DNA from: Nocardioides albus
GTDB taxonomy: Bacteria; Actinomycetota; Actinomycetes; Propionibacteriales; Nocardioidaceae
Length of the DNA: 64,000 nucleotides
Direction of reading: 5' to 3'
Assembly (NCBI RefSeq): GCF_014648255.1
Contig: NZ_BMQT01000004.1
Span: 310,001-374,000, forward strand
A program made the position numbers and the translations under genes. The notes below the pieces were generated by a model. That model did no database searches, was not told the origin of the DNA, and was given only the letters and a program-made list of their open reading frames with translations. Below are positions 25,411 to 34,417 of the stretch, piece by piece; within the stretch, counting starts at the first letter, position 1, and every line of letters begins with the position of its first letter.

Positions 25411-26682
25411 ATGATCGACCCGCGCATCCTCCGCGAAGACCCCGACCGCGTACGTGCCTCGCAGGAGCGCCGCGGCGCGTCCTCTGACGTGGTGGACCGG
25501 GCGCTGTCCGCGGACAGCGCCCGGCGCGCGGCGATCGCGGACTTCGAGGCCAAGCGGGCCGAGCAGAAGCAGATGGGCAAGAAGGTCGCGCAGGCCAAGG
25601 GCGAGGAGAAGCAGCAGCTGCTCGCCGAGGTCAAGGAGCTGGCAGCGGCCGTCAAGGAGGCCGAGGCGGCGCAAGGTGTTGCCGAGGAGGAGTGGAAGAA
25701 GGCTCTCCGGGCCATCCCCAACCTCGCCGACGACGCGCCGGCCGGTGGTGAGGACGACTTCGTCCTGATCGAGAAGGTCGGCGAGCCCCGCGATTTCGAG
25801 GCCGAGGGCTTCGAGCCGCGCGACCACGTCGAGCTCGGCAAGATGCTCGGCGCGATCGACCTCGAGCGAGGCGCCAAGGTCTCGGGCAGCCGCTTCTACT
25901 TCCTCACCGGTGTCGGCGCAGAGCTCGAGTTCGCGCTGATCAACCTGGCGATGGAGCAGGCCCGTGAGGCCGGGTTCACCCAGGTCATCGCCCCTGCGCT
26001 GGTCCGCCCCGAGGCGATGGCGGGCACCGGGTTCCTCGACCAGGTCGACGACGGCGTCTACAAGATCGAGGACGACGACCTCTACCTCGTCGGCACCTCG
26101 GAGGTGCCGATGGCGGCCTACCACTCCGACGAGATCCTCGACCCCGAGAAGCTCCCGCTGCGCTACGCCGCCTTCTCGTCGTGCTTCCGCAAGGAGGCCG
26201 GCTCGGCGGGCAAGGACACCAAGGGCATCATCCGGGTCCACCAGTTCGAGAAGGTGGAGATGTTCGTCTACACCACCGTCGAGGAGTCGTACGCAGAGCA
26301 CCAGCGTCTCCTCGAGTGGGAGAAGGCGTTCCTGGACAAGCTCGAGCTCGCCTACCAGGTCATTGACGTCGCCGCCGGTGACCTCGGTCCTTCGGCGTTG
26401 AGGAAGTTCGACTGCGAGGCGTGGATCCCCACCCAGGGGAAGTACCGCGAGCTCACCTCGGCGTCCAACTGCACCACCTTCCAGGCACGTCGCCTCGACA
26501 TCCGGCAGCGCACCGAGAATGGCACCACCCCGGTCGCCACGCTCAACGGCACCCTGACCGCGATCACCCGCGCCATCGTCGCCGTCCTGGAGACCCACCA
26601 GCAGGCCGACGGGTCGGTGCGGGTGCCGAAGGCGCTGCAGAAGTGGCTCGGGCGCGAGGTCCTGGAGCCGATCCAGAAGTGA
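25411..26682 (+). CDS. serS: Seryl-tRNA synthetase
   Basis: A 423-residue class II aminoacyl-tRNA synthetase charging tRNA-Ser. The N-terminal long coiled coil that grips the tRNA long variable arm is at about 30-105 ([20 protein letters not shown] region). Motif 2 ([18 protein letters not shown], about 254-271) and motif 3 ([19 protein letters not shown], about 370-388) are intact. Length matches the family. It heads a cluster of four overlapping genes with two HAD phosphatases and a GNAT protein. Confidence 0.98.
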   Translation: MIDPRILREDPDRVRASQERRGASSDVVDRALSADSARRAAIADFEAKRAEQKQMGKKVAQAKGEEKQQLLAEVKELAAAVKEAEAAQGVAEEEWKKALRAIPNLADDAPAGGEDDFVLIEKVGEPRDFEAEGFEPRDHVELGKMLGAIDLERGAKVSGSRFYFLTGVGAELEFALINLAMEQAREAGFTQVIAPALVRPEAMAGTGFLDQVDDGVYKIEDDDLYLVGTSEVPMAAYHSDEILDPEKLPLRYAAFSSCFRKEAGSAGKDTKGIIRVHQFEKVEMFVYTTVEESYAEHQRLLEWEKAFLDKLELAYQVIDVAAGDLGPSALRKFDCEAWIPTQGKYRELTSASNCTTFQARRLDIRQRTENGTTPVATLNGTLTAITRAIVAVLETHQQADGSVRVPKALQKWLGREVLEPIQK

Positions 26683-27563
26683 GCACGACGGAGAGCACCA
26701 CCGCCAGGCCTGGCGAGGCAGCCTGGCAACCGAAGCTCGTCGCGCTCGACATCGACGGCACCTTGCTGCGTTGGATGGACAGTCCGGCGACGGGCTCGGA
26801 AGGCGTCAGCGGCGTCCCCGGCGAGGAGCTCTCCGACAAGGTGCGCGACGCAGTCCGCCGTGCCTACGAGGCCGGCGCTCACGTGGTGCTCTCCTCCGGC
26901 CGCTCTGCCCACTCGATGACCGGGATCGCCGACCTGCTCGGTCTTCCGGCTGAGGACGCGGAGCGGTTGTGGGTCGTCGCCTCCAACGGCGCGGTGGTGC
27001 TCCGCTACCCACCGCTCGACGTGGTGCACGAGGAGACCTTCGAGGCTCGGACGGCCGTGGAAAAGATCCTGGAGCGGCGCCCGAACGTGCTGGTCGCGGT
27101 GGAGAACCGCGGCATCGGCTACCGGATGAACCGTCCTTTCCCCGCGGGTGAGCTCGGCGGCGGCGAGAACGTCATCGCGACGGTCGAGGAGATGGTCGCC
27201 GAGCCGGTCTCCCGCGTGATCATCCGCGACCCCGATGCCACCCCGGAAGACTTCCTCGAGCTCGGTCGCGAGCTCGGCCTGCACGGCATCGACTACGTCG
27301 TCGGCTACACCGCGTGGCTCGACCTCACTCCGGTCGGCGTCTCCAAGGCATCCGGCCTCGCGTACGTCTGCGACGAGCTCGACCTCGAGCCTGCCGACGT
27401 GCTCGCCATCGGTGACGGCCGCAACGACATCGAGATGCTCGAGTGGGCCGGCCGCGGGGTCGCCATGGGCAACGCCCCCGACGAGGTCCAGGCGATCGCC
27501 GACGCCGTGACGGCCCACGTCGCCGACGACGGCGCGGCGCTGGAACTCTCCCGCTGGTTCTGA
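26679..27563 (+). CDS. HAD-superfamily (Cof-type) phosphatase, first copy
   Basis: A 294-residue HAD hydrolase, subclass IIB (Cof-like), which dephosphorylates small molecules such as sugar phosphates. The nucleophile motif LDIDGT has D24 and D26; motif II is LSSGR, and motif IV is [13 protein letters not shown] 26679 overlaps the serS stop by 4 bp and gives the proper N-terminus; longer frames run inside serS. A homologous HAD gene lies two genes downstream (28087-28887), probably an old duplication separated by the GNAT gene. Confidence 0.9.
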   Translation: MSTTESTTARPGEAAWQPKLVALDIDGTLLRWMDSPATGSEGVSGVPGEELSDKVRDAVRRAYEAGAHVVLSSGRSAHSMTGIADLLGLPAEDAERLWVVASNGAVVLRYPPLDVVHEETFEARTAVEKILERRPNVLVAVENRGIGYRMNRPFPAGELGGGENVIATVEEMVAEPVSRVIIRDPDATPEDFLELGRELGLHGIDYVVGYTAWLDLTPVGVSKASGLAYVCDELDLEPADVLAIGDGRNDIEMLEWAGRGVAMGNAPDEVQAIADAVTAHVADDGAALELSRWF

Positions 27564-27577
27564 GAGTCTCAGCGCTC

Positions 27578-28090
27578 GTGACCCTTCCCATCACCGTCAC
27601 CACCGAGCGGCTCACGCTGCCGCTGTGGACCAGCACCGACGTCGAGGCCATCCGTGATCCGAACGGCGGGCTCGGCCGCCTGCAGGGCTGGCACCCGCAG
27701 TTCCCGCGCGAGGACGACCGCGACGCGGCGACGATGTGGGTCGAGGGCGATCTGTGGAGCTCGCGCTACATCGTGCGCAACCACACCGTGCTCGGGTCGA
27801 TCGGCTTCTTCGGGCCGCCCGACGCCGCCGCGGACGGCACCCCGGAGACCGAGGTCGGCTACGGCCTGGTCGAAGAGGCCCGCGGATGGGGTTTCGCGAC
27901 CGAGGCGCTCAAGGGTCTGCTGGCATGCGCGGACGAGGAGGGCGTACGCGTCCGGGCGTCGGTCGAGCCCACCAACGCCGCCAGCCTCCGGGTGCTCGCC
28001 AAGTGCGGTTTCATCGATCTCCGTGGCGCCGACGAGGACGGGCATCTGGTGATGGCCAGGCCGGTCCCCGGTGGCAGAATGGCAGAATGA
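27578..28090 (+). CDS. GNAT-family N-acetyltransferase (RimJ/RimL-like)
   Basis: A 170-residue acetyltransferase. The opening TTERLTLPLWT is typical of the RimJ/RimL group (Acetyltransf_3), and the acetyl-CoA-binding region is EEARGWGFATEALKGLLA (about 97-114), followed by VEPTNAASLRVLAKCGF. Possible substrates are protein N-termini or small amines. GTG 27578 is chosen from the position of the domain start. It overlaps the next HAD gene by 4 bp (ATGA). Confidence 0.85.
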   Translation: MTLPITVTTERLTLPLWTSTDVEAIRDPNGGLGRLQGWHPQFPREDDRDAATMWVEGDLWSSRYIVRNHTVLGSIGFFGPPDAAADGTPETEVGYGLVEEARGWGFATEALKGLLACADEEGVRVRASVEPTNAASLRVLAKCGFIDLRGADEDGHLVMARPVPGGRMAE

Positions 28091-28887
28091 GTACGCCGAA
28101 GCTCGTCGCCACCGACCTGGACGGGACCCTGGTCAGAGCAGACGGCTCGGTCTCCGACTTCACCCGTGACGTCCTCGTGAAGCTCGAGGAGATGGGCGTG
28201 CCGGTCATCTTCGTGACCGGTCGACCGCTGCGCTGGACCCGCGTGCTCTTCGAGCACATCGGCAGCGTCGGGCTGGCGATCGTGTCCAACGGAGCACTGG
28301 TCTGGGACGTCGCGACCGACCAGCCCCGGCTCACCCGGTTGATCGAGCCGACCCTGACCGCCGAGGTGGTGGCGGCGCTGAAGGCGAACGTGCCCGGGCT
28401 GGTCTTCGCGACGGAGACGCTCGAGGGATGGTCGGGCGAGCCCGCGTTCGCGCCCCACGTGTCCGGCACGCTCGAGCCCGCAAAGCGGGTCGCGCCGATC
28501 GAGGAGCTCGCCGAGGAGTCCCTGATCAAGCTGCTCGGGCGTCGTCATGAGGACGATGACGCCGACGAGCTGCTCGCTGCCGCCGTCGCGGTCGTCGGGG
28601 ATCGGGTCAACGTGACCCACTCGTCGTTCCCGCTGCTCGAGATCAGTGCTCCTGGGGTCACCAAGGCCTCCACGCTGGAGCTGGTCTGCACCGAGCTCGG
28701 CATCTCCGCCGCGGACGTGATCGCCTTCGGCGACATGCCCAACGACCTGCCGATGCTGACCTGGGCCGGGACCTCGTACGCGATGGCTGACGCCCACCCG
28801 AGCGTCACCGCGTGTGCCTCGCACGTCGCTCCCGGGCACGAGGATGACGGTGTCGCGCGAGTCCTGGCTGGAGTCTTCGGCCTGTGA
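28087..28887 (+). CDS. HAD-superfamily (Cof-type) phosphatase, second copy
   Basis: A 266-residue HAD-IIB hydrolase with nucleophile motif TDLDGT (D10, D12), motif II FVTGR and motif IV FGDMPNDLPMLTWAG. It resembles the phosphatase encoded two genes upstream, most clearly in the C-terminal part (GVTKASTLELVCTELGI versus [17 protein letters not shown]). ATG 28087 overlaps the GNAT stop by 4 bp, and its own stop overlaps the next gene by 4 bp. Substrate unknown. Confidence 0.9.
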   Translation: MSTPKLVATDLDGTLVRADGSVSDFTRDVLVKLEEMGVPVIFVTGRPLRWTRVLFEHIGSVGLAIVSNGALVWDVATDQPRLTRLIEPTLTAEVVAALKANVPGLVFATETLEGWSGEPAFAPHVSGTLEPAKRVAPIEELAEESLIKLLGRRHEDDDADELLAAAVAVVGDRVNVTHSSFPLLEISAPGVTKASTLELVCTELGISAADVIAFGDMPNDLPMLTWAGTSYAMADAHPSVTACASHVAPGHEDDGVARVLAGVFGL

Positions 28888-29498
28888 CTGGTTTGATCTT
28901 CGCCATGCGCCGCGTCCCCCCGTTCCTTCTTGCTGTCGCAATGGTCGCCTTGGCGATCGTCACGATGAGCCCTGCTCCCGCGACGGCCGAGCCCGTGACC
29001 GCCCCCGCGAAGTGCCCCGCGTTCGTGCTCAGTGACGCGGTCAAGGAACCGATGGTCTTCCTCGCCCGGGTGACGGGCCCCGGAAAAGCCAGCAAGAAGG
29101 ACGGTCCGGTGGTCTATCCGGTGACCGTCGTCAAGGCGCTCAAGGGTGTCGCCGGTGGGAGCAAGCTCCAGGTCACGCTCAACCCCGGTGTGTGCCAGCT
29201 GAAGTCGCTGTCCGCGACCGAGGACTACTACTTCTTCGTGCAGAAGAAGGGCGACACGATCCTCGCCGCCGGCACTCTGCCCCGCGTGGAGGAATACACC
29301 GACAAGCTCCAGGCCGAGATCGCCAAGGAGTTCCCGGAGGCGATCGCTCCCGCGCCTCAGCAGGTGAGCTTCAGTGAGCCCGCATCCCCGGAGGGCCAGA
29401 AGCTCGTCAAGGTCGCGGCCCCGGGTGTCGTACTCGTCGGCGTCGGCCTGCTCGGCCTGATCATCGTGATGATTCTGGGGCGACGGCGCTCGGCCTGA
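28884..29498 (+). CDS. Secreted or surface-anchored protein with C-terminal membrane helix
   Basis: A 204-residue protein with an N-terminal signal sequence (hydrophobic core about 13-30, cleavage near ATA-EP), an extracytoplasmic domain (about 40-170) with two cysteines that may pair (C44 and C112), and a C-terminal helix (about 178-198) followed by RRRSA, giving type I topology. The body resembles small TIMP/NTR-like secreted domains (FLARVTGPG and YPVTVVKALKG), but this is only a pattern impression. GTG 28884 overlaps the upstream stop by 4 bp; ATG 28905 is an alternative. Function unknown. Confidence 0.7.
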   Translation: MTGLIFAMRRVPPFLLAVAMVALAIVTMSPAPATAEPVTAPAKCPAFVLSDAVKEPMVFLARVTGPGKASKKDGPVVYPVTVVKALKGVAGGSKLQVTLNPGVCQLKSLSATEDYYFFVQKKGDTILAAGTLPRVEEYTDKLQAEIAKEFPEAIAPAPQQVSFSEPASPEGQKLVKVAAPGVVLVGVGLLGLIIVMILGRRRSA

Positions 29499-29507
29499 CG
29501 GCCTGGA

Positions 29508-29595
29508 TGTTCGTCTAGGTATGCAGTCGAACCGTCACAGCCCTAGCGGAGTTCCGCTAGGGCTGTGACGACTGATCTGCATACCTAGACGAACA
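29508..29595. repeat. 88-bp interrupted palindrome between convergent genes
   Basis: Outer arms of 19 bp (29508-29526 and 29577-29595, TGTTCGTCTAGGTATGCAG and complement) and inner arms of 18 bp (29533-29550 and 29553-29570, CGTCACAGCCCTAGCGGA and complement) are exact, separated by a 6-nt unpaired block on each side. The loop is 2 nt. The right half encodes the last residues and stop codon of the fatty acid hydroxylase gene. It probably ends transcription in both directions. Confidence 0.9.
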
Positions 29596-30447
29596 GTCGC
29601 GCTCCGGGGCCCAGCCCGGCGGCCGGAAGACGTAGCTCAGCTTGAGCCGCCAGCCGTCGGCGCTGCGTACGTCGTTCCACAGCTCGCGGAACGCGCCGTA
29701 CTCGAGGCGCAGCAGGTTGTAGGTGTCGACCTGGTAGGTCAGGCCGTACGTCGGGCGCTGGCGCTCCGGTTGGAAGGTGCCGAAGAGGCGGTCCCAGACG
29801 ATCAGGATGCCGGCGTAGTTCTTATCGAGGTATTCCGGGTCGGAGCCGTGGTGGACGCGGTGGTGGCTCGGGGTGTTGAAGACGAGCTCGATCGGCCGCC
29901 ACAGCCGCCCGATGGTCTCGGTGTGCACGAAGAACTGGTAGATCAGGTTGATCGAGAAGGCGATGTAGATCGCCGCCGGGGAGATGCCGAGGAACGGCAG
30001 CGGCAGGAAGAAGAAGAACTCGAACCACGGGTTCCACTTCTGCCGTAGCGCGGTCGCGAAGGTCATGTACTCGCTCGAGTGGTGCGCCTGGTGGGCCGCC
30101 CAGCCGACCCTGGTGCGATGCACGAACCGGTGGTTCCAGTAATAGGCGAGGTCGACCACCAGGACCGAGACCGCCAGGCCCCACCATGTGCCGGGGATCT
30201 GCCACAGCGAGGCGTAGGCGAAGATCGCCGCGTAGATCCCGAAGGTCAGCACCTTGAACACGGTCATCGTCACGATCGAGCCGAAGCCCATCAGGATCGA
30301 GGTGCGGGCGTCCTTGAAGACGTAACCGGCCAGGTTGTCGTCGTGATCGAGCCACTTCAGCGCAGCCAGCTCGATGAGGATCGCGATCACGAAGAACGGG
30401 ATCGCGTACGTCAGCGGGTTCTTCAGCGGGTCGAGCATGTCGTTCAC
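29557..30447 (-). CDS. Sterol desaturase/fatty acid hydroxylase family membrane protein
   Basis: A 296-residue integral membrane di-iron oxygenase. The eight-His pattern is complete: HRFVH (106-110), HQAHH (119-123) and HHRVHH (195-200), plus H175 in FVHTETIG. Helices lie at about 14-30, 52-66, 68-84, 88-104 and 150-172. Relatives hydroxylate or desaturate fatty acids, sterols or carotenoids at the membrane. It is divergent from a TetR gene, with a palindrome between, so it is a likely target of that repressor. Its 3' end lies inside a long palindrome, giving an unconserved tail (about 280-296). Confidence 0.9.
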   Translation of the reverse strand: MNDMLDPLKNPLTYAIPFFVIAILIELAALKWLDHDDNLAGYVFKDARTSILMGFGSIVTMTVFKVLTFGIYAAIFAYASLWQIPGTWWGLAVSVLVVDLAYYWNHRFVHRTRVGWAAHQAHHSSEYMTFATALRQKWNPWFEFFFFLPLPFLGISPAAIYIAFSINLIYQFFVHTETIGRLWRPIELVFNTPSHHRVHHGSDPEYLDKNYAGILIVWDRLFGTFQPERQRPTYGLTYQVDTYNLLRLEYGAFRELWNDVRSADGWRLKLSYVFRPPGWAPERDCSSRYADQSSQP

Positions 30448-30462
30448 GGGGGACCTCCAGGG

Positions 30463-30497
30463 ATATGACCTTTGAGTAAGTTACCTCAAGGTCATAT
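30463..30497. promoter_or_regulatory. Probable TetR operator
   Basis: ATATGACCTT (30463-30472) and AAGGTCATAT (30488-30497) are exact inverted repeats around a partly symmetric GAG-TAAGTTAC-CTC core. The site sits between the divergent fatty acid hydroxylase and TetR genes, 15 bp from the hydroxylase start, and is AT-rich compared with its surroundings. Its size and symmetry fit a TetR dimer pair. Confidence 0.7.
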
Positions 30498-30505
30498 GCC
30501 GCCGC

Positions 30506-30511
30506 TAGACT
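30506..30511 (+). promoter_or_regulatory. -10 box (TAGACT) of the TetR gene
   Basis: TAGACT lies 7 nt before ATG 30519 without a Shine-Dalgarno sequence. The palindrome at 30463-30497 overlaps where the -35 element would be, so bound repressor would block this promoter (autoregulation). Confidence 0.5.
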
Positions 30512-30518
30512 CCTGGAC

Positions 30519-31193
30519 ATGTCACGGGCCAACGCTGGAACCAAGGGCGTCCCGCGCGCCGACCGCGAGTTGCAGATCCTGCGAGCCGCCTGCGAGGTCT
30601 TCGGCACCATGGGGTTCGCCAAGGCGTCGGTCGCCGGGATCGCCGCCGATGCCGGCATCTCGAAACCGCTGGTCTATCAGTACTTCGGCTCCAAGGAGGG
30701 CCTCTTCCTGGCCAGCTTCAACTACGGTGCCGAGACGCTCGCCGCCGAGATGGAGCGGGTCGCCGCCGACGACTCGGTCGGCGTCGAGCGGGGCCTGCAC
30801 ACGCTCGACGGTCTCTTCCGTACGCTCGAGCCGCAGCCGTGGTTGTGGCGGCTGCTCTTCGACCCGTCAGCGCCCGACGACGGCGAGGTGGCCGCGGCCC
30901 GCGCCGTCTACACCGACCGGATCACCCGTCTCGCTGTCGAGGGTGTCGGCGAGCTGATGAGGCTCGTGGGCGACGACGATCCCCTCGACGCCTCCGCACT
31001 GACCGCGGTCTGGATGAGTGCGGTCGATGCGCTGATCACCTGGTGGCTCGACCATCCCGGGGTCACGCCGACCCAGATGACCGAGCGGTGTCATCGGCTG
31101 ATCATCGCGATCTCCGGCGCCGCGCTGCCCGCAGAACTCCCTGCCGAAGGTGGGGTCCGGCGGCAGGCGGAACGCAGTAGCCTACGCGCGTGA
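30519..31193 (+). CDS. TetR/AcrR-family transcriptional regulator
   Basis: A 224-residue repressor. The N-terminal helix-turn-helix (about 16-62) is clear: FGTMGFAKASVAGIAADAGI and KPLVYQYFGSKEGLF. The C-terminal ligand pocket (about 75-200) is helical and diverged, with TPTQMTERCHRL near the end. It probably binds the palindrome just upstream and controls both the divergent fatty acid hydroxylase and its own operon. Its last four bases overlap the lactate monooxygenase start (GTGA), so the oxygenase is also under this promoter. Confidence 0.92.
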   Translation: MSRANAGTKGVPRADRELQILRAACEVFGTMGFAKASVAGIAADAGISKPLVYQYFGSKEGLFLASFNYGAETLAAEMERVAADDSVGVERGLHTLDGLFRTLEPQPWLWRLLFDPSAPDDGEVAAARAVYTDRITRLAVEGVGELMRLVGDDDPLDASALTAVWMSAVDALITWWLDHPGVTPTQMTERCHRLIIAISGAALPAELPAEGGVRRQAERSSLRA

Positions 31194-32458
31194 GCATCGG
31201 CAGAGACCTCCAGTCGGCGATCTTCCGCAAGGGCCTGTTCGGCCACCGTCCCGTGGTGCCGACCGAGCCCGCGGCGCTCGCCGAGGCCGCCCAGCGGGCG
31301 ATGAGCAAGGAGGCATGGGCGTACGTCGACGGCGGAGCCGGCCAGCAGCGCACCGTCGCCGCCAACACCGCCGCCTTCGACCACTTCCGGCTGGTGCCGC
31401 GCATGCTCGCCAACGTCGAGAGCCGCGACCTGCGTACGACGCTGTTCGGTGTGGACATGCCGGCGCCGCTGATGCTCGGCCCGGTCGGCGTGCTCGAGCT
31501 CGCCCACCCGCGCGCCGAGCACGAGGTCGCCGCGGCGGCCCGCGCGACGGGCATCCCGATGGTGATCTCCACCCAGGCCTCCGTCCCGATGGAGGAGGTC
31601 GCAAAGGACCTGGGCGACACCCCACGGCTCTACCAGCTCTACTGGTCGAAGGACGAGACGATCGTCGAGTCCTTCGTACGCCGCGCCGAGGCCATCGGCT
31701 CCGACGCGCTGGTCGTCACGCTCGACACGCACATGCTCGGGTGGCGTACGCGTGATCTCGATCTGGGCTATCTGCCCTTCGCGCGGGGGCTGGGGATCGC
31801 GCAGTACACCTCCGATCCCGCATTCCGTGCCCTCGTCGAGCAGCGTCTCTCCGGCGGCAGCGGTACGAGCGTGCGACCCGGGCTTCGGGAGATCCCCTCG
31901 GCGCTCACCGCGGTCGCCTCGATGGCCCAGCACCATCCCGGCAAGCTCGTCGACAACCTTCGCTCCGGTCACGCCCGCGCCGCGGTCGAGACCTTCCTCG
32001 ACGTCTTCTCCCGCTCCGACCTGATCTGGGACGACCTCGACCGGCTGCGGGAGATGACCGATATGCCGATCGTGCTGAAGGGCCTCCAGGCGCCCGAGGA
32101 CGCCCGGCGCGCGCTCGAGCACGGCGTCGACGGGATCATCGTCTCCAACCACGGTGGCCGCCAGGTCGACGGCGCCATCGCCTCCATCGACGCCCTGCCG
32201 AGCATCGTCGACGAGGTCGACGGCCGCATCCCGGTGCTCTTCGACTCCGGCATCCGCTCCGGCGCCGACATCCTCAAGGCCCTGGCTCTGGGTGCCGACG
32301 CCGTGCTCCTCGGCCGCCCGTACGTCTACGGCCTCGCCCTCGCCGGTGCCGCCGGCGTCCAGGCAGTCCTGGAGCACATGATCGCCGAGCTCGACCTCTC
32401 CTTGGGGCTGGTCGGCTGCCGCTCCGTCGAAGAGATCGGTCGCGAGCTCCTCGGCTGA
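31190..32458 (+). CDS. Lactate 2-monooxygenase-type FMN oxidoreductase
   Basis: A 422-residue member of the alpha-hydroxy acid oxidase family, closest in layout to mycobacterial lactate 2-monooxygenase, which turns L-lactate and O2 into acetate, CO2 and water. The FMN site and active residues are seen in YVDGGAGQQRT (about 45-55), the substrate-binding YWSKDE and TLDTHMLGWRTRDLDLGY segments, the catalytic His in SNHGGRQVDG, and LFDSGIRSGADILKALALGA near the phosphate-binding end. An alternative is lactate or mandelate dehydrogenase. It is coupled to the TetR gene by a 4-bp overlap. It may use lactate enantiomers interconverted by a LarA-type racemase, though none is here. Confidence 0.88.
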   Translation: MSIGRDLQSAIFRKGLFGHRPVVPTEPAALAEAAQRAMSKEAWAYVDGGAGQQRTVAANTAAFDHFRLVPRMLANVESRDLRTTLFGVDMPAPLMLGPVGVLELAHPRAEHEVAAAARATGIPMVISTQASVPMEEVAKDLGDTPRLYQLYWSKDETIVESFVRRAEAIGSDALVVTLDTHMLGWRTRDLDLGYLPFARGLGIAQYTSDPAFRALVEQRLSGGSGTSVRPGLREIPSALTAVASMAQHHPGKLVDNLRSGHARAAVETFLDVFSRSDLIWDDLDRLREMTDMPIVLKGLQAPEDARRALEHGVDGIIVSNHGGRQVDGAIASIDALPSIVDEVDGRIPVLFDSGIRSGADILKALALGADAVLLGRPYVYGLALAGAAGVQAVLEHMIAELDLSLGLVGCRSVEEIGRELLG

Positions 32459-32507
32459 GCGCACCAAGTTCATACTTTATGAGGGGGCGCGATCCGAGCA
32501 CCCCGCT

Positions 32508-32513
32508 TACGAT
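32508..32513 (+). promoter_or_regulatory. -10 box (TACGAT) of the pseudouridine kinase gene
   Basis: TACGAT lies 7 nt before ATG 32521 and no Shine-Dalgarno sequence is present, consistent with a leaderless start. Another -10-like TACTTT occurs at 32473-32478. Confidence 0.4.
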
Positions 32514-32520
32514 GCAAGTG

Positions 32521-33498
32521 ATGAACCTGCACCTACCGCCAGACATCGTCGTGATCGGCGGCTCCAACATGGATCTCCACGCTCGGGCGCACGAGCAGGT
32601 GGTGATGGGTTCGAGCATGTCCGGATCGGCCGGCCTCTCGCCCGGTGGAGTGGGCCGCAACGTCGCGGAGAACCTCGCCCGGCTGGGTGACTCGGTGGCG
32701 CTGGTCTCGGTCGTCGGCGACGACCCGATCGGCGACGAGGTGATCGCCTACACCGAGGACGTCGGCGTCGACTGCACCTACGTCCGCCGCCGAGCAGACG
32801 TACGCACCGGCACCTACAACGCCGTGCTCGACTCCTCCGGTGAGCTGGTGGTCGCGGTGGCCGACATGGCCGCGACCGACGAGTTCTCCCCGCTGGTCGT
32901 GGAGGCGGCCCGCGACCTGGTCAAAAGCGCTCGCGGTGTGCTCGTCGAGGGCAACATCCCGGTCCGCACGGCCGACGTGGCGATCGACCTCGCCCGCGAG
33001 TTCGACGTGCCCGTCGTATTCGACCCGGTCTCGGTACCGAAGGCCAAGCGGGCGCGCGACCTGATCCGCGCCGATCGCGAGCTCTACCTGGTGACGCCCA
33101 ACCAGGCCGAGCTGACCGCGCTGACCGACCTGCCTGCCGACAGCGACGCGGAGATCGAGAAGGCCGTCCACTCGCTGCACGACCGCGGCGTCGGGGTCGT
33201 CTGGGTGCGCCTCGGCGCCCGCGGCTCGGTGATCAGCTACAATGACGTCTACCAAGAGCTTCCCGCCGTGCCGACCGACGTCGTCGACGTCACCGGCGCG
33301 GGCGACGCGATGCTCGCGGCGTTCGCCCACGAGCTCCTCCGAGACGTCGATCTGGTCGCGGCGGCCCGATTCGGGCACGCCGCGGCGGCGCTGACCTGCG
33401 GCACTCACGACACCGTCCGGATGGACCTCAGCGAGAGCCTCGTCAGAGATTGCGCAGCAGGCGGCCCGGTCCGCGCAACCTCTGAGGAGATGGCGTGA
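32521..33498 (+). CDS. PfkB-family carbohydrate kinase (probable pseudouridine kinase)
   Basis: A 325-residue ribokinase-family enzyme. It opens with IVVIGGSNMDLHA, has GGVGRNVAENLARLG near 43-57 for substrate binding, and the anion-hole/catalytic motif VTGAGDAMLAAF (catalytic Asp) near 258-269. Directly downstream is pseudouridine-5-phosphate glycosidase, with a 4-bp overlap; this pair defines pseudouridine catabolism, so the substrate is most likely pseudouridine, phosphorylated at the 5-prime position. Start ATG 32521 is preferred because a -10 box precedes it; ATG 32479 or 32512 would lengthen the N-terminus. Confidence 0.88.
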   Translation: MNLHLPPDIVVIGGSNMDLHARAHEQVVMGSSMSGSAGLSPGGVGRNVAENLARLGDSVALVSVVGDDPIGDEVIAYTEDVGVDCTYVRRRADVRTGTYNAVLDSSGELVVAVADMAATDEFSPLVVEAARDLVKSARGVLVEGNIPVRTADVAIDLAREFDVPVVFDPVSVPKAKRARDLIRADRELYLVTPNQAELTALTDLPADSDAEIEKAVHSLHDRGVGVVWVRLGARGSVISYNDVYQELPAVPTDVVDVTGAGDAMLAAFAHELLRDVDLVAAARFGHAAAALTCGTHDTVRMDLSESLVRDCAAGGPVRATSEEMA

Positions 33499-34412
33499 AG
33501 ATCCGGCTCACCGAAGAGGTCCGGGCCGCGCTCGCCGAGGGGCGCCCGGTCGTCGCGCTGGAGTCGACGATCATCAGCCACGGCATGCCCTACCCAGACA
33601 ACGTCAAGATGGCCACGGAGGTCGAGCAGATCGTCCGTGACAACGGGGCCGTCCCAGCGACGATCGCGCTCCTCGACGGCATCCCGCGAGCCGGCCTGGC
33701 TCCGGACGACCTGGAGCTCCTCGCGTCCGACCCCGCGGTGACCAAGGTCAGTGTCCGCGACCTTCCCTACGTCGTCGCCCGCGGTCTCCACGGCGCGACG
33801 ACGGTCGCGGCGACCATGCGCCTGGCAGCGATGGCCGGGATCAGGACGTTCGTGACCGGTGGGCTCGGCGGCGTACACCGGGGAGCCGCCACTTCTTTCG
33901 ACATCTCCGCCGACCTGACTGAGCTCGCCCGCACCCAGGTCGCGGTGGTGAGCGCCGGCGTGAAGTCGATCCTCGACATCGGTCTCACGCTGGAGACGCT
34001 GGAGACGTACGGAGTGCCGGTCCTGGTCAACGGCAGCGACGAGTTCCCGGCCTTCTACTCCCGCAGCTCGGGGTTTCCGGCGCCGCTTCGGGTCGACGGG
34101 CCCGACGAGGCCGCGGCGGTGATGAAGGCCGCCTGGGACCTCGGTCTCCCGAGCGGAATGGTCGTCGCCAACCCGGTCCCCGTCGCCGACGAGATCCCCG
34201 CCGAGGTGATCGGGCATCACATCGATCAGGCGCTCGCAGATGCCGAGGCCCGCGAGGTCCGCGGCAAGGACATCACCCCGTTCCTGCTGGCCAGGATCGT
34301 CGAGCTGACCGGCGGCGACTCGCTGGCGACCAACATCGCGCTGGTGCGTGACAACGCCGCCTTCGGGGCCCAGATGGCCGCGTCGCACGCCCTGCGGCAC
34401 GCTGAGCGATAG
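33495..34412 (+). CDS. psuG: Pseudouridine-5-phosphate glycosidase
   Basis: A 305-residue enzyme that reversibly cleaves the C-C glycosidic bond of pseudouridine 5-phosphate to uracil and ribose 5-phosphate. Family hallmarks are ALESTIISHGMPYP near 17-30 (Glu for catalysis), TVAATMRLAAMAGI and VTGGLGGVHRGA near 97-129, SAGVKSILDI with the Schiff-base Lys near 157, and the C-terminal FLLARIVELTGGDSLATNIA. It is translationally coupled to the kinase gene by GTGA. Together they recycle modified nucleosides from RNA breakdown. Confidence 0.95.
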   Translation: MKIRLTEEVRAALAEGRPVVALESTIISHGMPYPDNVKMATEVEQIVRDNGAVPATIALLDGIPRAGLAPDDLELLASDPAVTKVSVRDLPYVVARGLHGATTVAATMRLAAMAGIRTFVTGGLGGVHRGAATSFDISADLTELARTQVAVVSAGVKSILDIGLTLETLETYGVPVLVNGSDEFPAFYSRSSGFPAPLRVDGPDEAAAVMKAAWDLGLPSGMVVANPVPVADEIPAEVIGHHIDQALADAEAREVRGKDITPFLLARIVELTGGDSLATNIALVRDNAAFGAQMAASHALRHAER

Positions 34413-34417
34413 CCGCA

